Part shown: positions 5,804 through 7,616 of the stretch, one piece after another
How the letters are laid out: the number at the start of each line of letters is the position of its first letter
How positions within the stretch are numbered: the first letter of the stretch is position 1
Origin: JBIQLO01 sp044464175
GTDB lineage: Bacteria > Planctomycetota > Phycisphaerae > Tepidisphaerales > Tepidisphaeraceae
NCBI GenBank assembly: GCA_044464175.1
Contig: JBIQLO010000192.1
Span: forward strand, 1-7,616
Direction: 5' to 3'
Length of the DNA: 7,616 nt
The notes under the pieces: model-generated
The model's database searches: none
Told to the model about the DNA's origin: nothing
What the model saw: the letters and a program-made list of their open reading frames with translations, nothing else
Translations under genes and position numbers: made by a program

Positions 5804-6958
5804 ATGCCCGAACCCACGCCCATCCTCTTGAAACCCGACCGGCGCGATGAATTGACGCTCTTTCTGAATCGCGCCTTCGCCCGCCCCGATGACTATCCCC
5901 GATTCTACCCCGAGGACTACGCCCCCCCCGGAAAGCGCACCACCGACCAATACGCGATTCTCGAATCCGGACGCATCGTCGCCGCCGCCGGCGTCTACCC
6001 CATCACCTGGCGCATCGGCCAATCCACGCTTCGCATCGCCTGCGTCGGCAATGTCTCGGTTGATCCCGAGCGGCGCGGCCACGGACTGATGCAGCGGCTC
6101 ATGCAGTTTGTTTTGGAGCAGATCCGGCGCGAGGAATACCCCTTGGCCGTCCTGGGCGGCCAGCGCCAGCGCTACCAGTATTTCGGCTGGGAACGCGCCG
6201 GCTCCTGGGTCAAGTACACCCTCAACCGTTCCAACCTCAAGCACGCCCCCTGCTTCGCCGATCTGCCCCCGCTCACCGTCGAGCCGCTGGGTGACGATCC
6301 GGCCACGACCGCCGCCCTGGCTCGCCTGCATGCTGCCCAGCCGGTGCGTTGCGACCGCCCCCCTCTGCATCTGGACAAATGGCTGCGCCGCTGGGAAGCC
6401 CACCCCTTCATCGCCCGCGCTGCCGACGGAAGCGTCAGCGGCTATGCCGTGGTCCGCGGGAAGCCCGGCGGCATCATCGAACTGGTCTACGACCGGCCCG
6501 AAACGGCCCTGGGCATAATCCGCGCCCTGGTGGAACGGGAAGAAGCCGGAACGCTCGCCTGCCAGGTGGAACCGATGAACCTCCCCCTCCAGCGCCTCCT
6601 GGGCGAATTCGCCGAGCAAATGCAGGTCACCGAAGCGGGCAACTGGCAGGTCCTCGACTGGCCCGTCGTGGTCGGAACGCTCCTCCAGGCCCGCCACGCC
6701 TTGACGCCCCTCCTCCCCGGTAGCGTCACCGTCCATCTGCCCGGCCGGCAAACACTCCGCCTCTTCGTTGAAGGCAATCGAGCCGGCTGCGAGATCATTC
6801 CTCTCCGCAGCGATTGGGTGGTGGAACCGATGGACCTGATGCGCCTGCTCTTTGGCCCCCTGCCGCCCCATCAGGTCCTGCCCCTGCCCCCCCAGGCCGC
6901 CCTCCTCAGCGCCTGGTGCCCCCTCCCCCTCTCGATTCCCATGCAGGACCGGTTCTGA
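5804..6958 (+). CDS. GNAT-family N-acetyltransferase, Eis-like three-domain type
   Basis: The product is 384 aa, close to the roughly 400 aa of Eis-type acetyltransferases and much longer than a single GNAT domain (about 150 aa). Residues 1-150 form the first GNAT domain; CVGNVSVDPERRGHGLMQRL (80-99) is the acetyl-CoA-binding motif A with the R-R-G-H-G-L pyrophosphate loop, and RYQYFGWERAG (123-133) is the Y-x-x-F-G-x-x-x-A-type motif that follows. A second, degenerate GNAT-like domain spans about 155-285. The last 90 residues (GSVTVHL, LRLFVEGN) look like the SCP2-like C-terminal domain, and the chain ends in Phe as mycobacterial Eis does. It would transfer acetyl from acetyl-CoA to an amine in the cytoplasm; the acceptor is unknown. 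Start choice: first ATG after the 54-nt gap, with only a weak GGAAC site. It probably shares a transcript with the deacetylase-like gene. Confidence -1.
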   Translation: MPEPTPILLKPDRRDELTLFLNRAFARPDDYPRFYPEDYAPPGKRTTDQYAILESGRIVAAAGVYPITWRIGQSTLRIACVGNVSVDPERRGHGLMQRLMQFVLEQIRREEYPLAVLGGQRQRYQYFGWERAGSWVKYTLNRSNLKHAPCFADLPPLTVEPLGDDPATTAALARLHAAQPVRCDRPPLHLDKWLRRWEAHPFIARAADGSVSGYAVVRGKPGGIIELVYDRPETALGIIRALVEREEAGTLACQVEPMNLPLQRLLGEFAEQMQVTEAGNWQVLDWPVVVGTLLQARHALTPLLPGSVTVHLPGRQTLRLFVEGNRAGCEIIPLRSDWVVEPMDLMRLLFGPLPPHQVLPLPPQAALLSAWCPLPLSIPMQDRF

Positions 6959-6984
6959 GTGGAACGCAGGACACGCTTTCACTC
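6957..6984 (+). terminator. Hairpin at the end of the plus-strand pair, candidate terminator without U-tract
   Basis: Starting inside the acetyltransferase stop codon, GAGTGGAACGC pairs with GCTTTCACTC across a 7-nt loop, giving ten pairs with one G-U and one bulged C. It lies in the 63-nt gap between convergent genes, where a terminator is expected. No T-run follows on either strand, so it would be non-canonical, perhaps a 3'-end stabilising structure. Confidence -1.
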
Positions 6985-7021
6985 TGCCATGACTCGGAGC
7001 AAAGGCGGTACCGCTCGTTGG

Positions 7022-7616
7022 CTATACCGACGGCTGGTACTCTCCAAACACCCCCTGCAGCGCTGAGCAGATTTCCCCCACGCTCGCATACGCTTCCACC
7101 GCCTCCAGGATCGGCGGCATCAGGTTTTCCGACCCCGCCGCCGCCTTTGAAATCGCCCGCAACGCCTCGGCCACGCGCTGCCCATCCCGCCCGGTGCGAA
7201 CGCCCCGCAGCTTCTCAATCTGCCGCTGGACCGCTTCCTCCGGAATCTTGAAAATCTCCACAGGCGCTTCCTCTTCGCTCCGGTACTTGTTCACGCCGAC
7301 GATGGTGCGCTCCCCCCGGTCAATCGCCTGCCCCAGTTCATATGCCGACTGCTCGATCTGCCGCTGCACCCACCCCCGCTCGATCGCCGCCACCATCCCC
7401 CCCATCCGGTCCACCTGCTCAATGAGCCCTTGTGCCCGCGCTTCCAGGTCATCGGTCATCTTCTCAACGAAATAGCTCCCCCCCAGCGGGTCCACCGTGT
7501 TGGCCACGCCCGACTCCTCCGCCAGAATCTGCTGCGTGCGCAGCGCGATCCGCACACTCTCTTCCGTCGGCAGCGCCAGCGCCTCATCCCGCGAATTGGT
7601 GTGCAGACTCTGCGTG
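7022..7616 (-). CDS. Methylmalonyl-CoA mutase-type catalytic (large) subunit, C-terminal part; start beyond right edge
   Basis: The visible 197 residues run from the right edge to a TAG at 7022-7024; the frame is open through the edge, so the N-terminus is missing. The opening TQSLHTNSRDEALALPT, then VDPLGGSYFVE, IERGWVQRQIEQSAYE and IVGVNKY, are hallmark segments of the B12-dependent acyl-CoA mutase catalytic domain (methylmalonyl-, isobutyryl- and related mutases). These enzymes rearrange carbon skeletons such as (R)-methylmalonyl-CoA to succinyl-CoA. The chain ends in LQGVFGEYQPSV with no cobalamin-binding domain, so it is the split type, about 550 aa in full, needing a separate B12-binding subunit. 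Substrate specificity cannot be judged because the active-site residues that separate the subfamilies lie outside the window. It is convergent with the acetyltransferase gene and probably unrelated to it. Confidence -1.
   Translation of the reverse strand, partial: TQSLHTNSRDEALALPTEESVRIALRTQQILAEESGVANTVDPLGGSYFVEKMTDDLEARAQGLIEQVDRMGGMVAAIERGWVQRQIEQSAYELGQAIDRGERTIVGVNKYRSEEEAPVEIFKIPEEAVQRQIEKLRGVRTGRDGQRVAEALRAISKAAAGSENLMPPILEAVEAYASVGEICSALQGVFGEYQPSV

Noticed and set aside
5922..5929. C8 tract in the acetyltransferase gene (also C7 at 4453-4459 near the deacetylase-like start) as a phase-variation site
   Set aside because: C-runs of 6-8 occur all over this C-rich strand, and the frames are intact across them. 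Nothing singles these out beyond composition.
4601..6982. 793-codon open frame on the minus strand, antisense to both plus-strand genes
   Set aside because: It is Gly/Ala/Glu/Asp/Val-rich, as expected when C-ending codons of the real genes are read backwards as GNN codons. It has no recognisable domain and spans two genes with clear motifs.
7005..7014. Perfect palindrome GCGGTACCGC in the convergent gap
   Set aside because: It has no loop to form a hairpin and lies between gene ends where an operator is not expected. Ten symmetric bases can occur by chance.

Overview
This 7.6-kb window is high-GC bacterial chromosomal DNA with six protein genes, two of them cut by the window edges. I see no RNA genes, insertion sequences or CRISPR arrays. 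The best taxonomic guess is the Planctomycetota (Phycisphaerae-like) or a neighbouring PVC lineage such as Lentisphaerota. The grounds are a stand-alone prepilin-type protein with the H-X9-DG C-terminal motif, a GntR-LacI-type sugar regulator beside it, and a large secreted glycoside-hydrolase-like protein. Proteins of these kinds are strongly expanded in those phyla. This assignment is inference from family knowledge, not a search.

Layout, left to right. (1) 1-2242, minus strand: secreted multidomain glycoside-hydrolase-like protein (GH123-like by its DEP motif), with the C-terminus outside the window. (2) 2243-2434: a 192-bp leader of lower GC holding three inverted repeats. (3) 2435-3166, minus: H-X9-DG pseudopilin-like protein. 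(4) 3163-4302, minus: GntR-type winged-helix regulator with a LacI-type sensor domain; its stop overlaps the pseudopilin start as ATGA. (5) 4303-4435: divergent promoter region in which a palindrome covers the -10 box of a candidate promoter on each strand. (6) 4436-5749, plus: NodB/polysaccharide-deacetylase-like protein. (7) 5804-6958, plus: Eis-like GNAT N-acetyltransferase. (8) 7022-7616, minus, convergent: C-terminal part of a methylmalonyl-CoA mutase-type catalytic subunit, whose start lies outside the window.

How they may work together (inference): genes 1 and 3-7 look like a divergent, autoregulated carbohydrate locus. The regulator would sense a sugar ligand and control its own operon (regulator, pseudopilin and perhaps the secreted hydrolase) and the divergent deacetylase-like/acetyltransferase pair. 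The resemblances to GH123 (N-acetylhexosaminidase), NodB (N-deacetylase) and GNAT (N-acetyltransferase) suggest, but do not prove, an amino-sugar or acetylated-glycan substrate. The mutase gene is probably an unrelated neighbour from propionyl-/methylmalonyl-CoA metabolism.

The + strand is C-rich over G throughout, whichever strand is coding. Plus-strand genes therefore favour C-ending codons and minus-strand genes G-ending codons. This produces several very long spurious antisense reading frames, which were left out.
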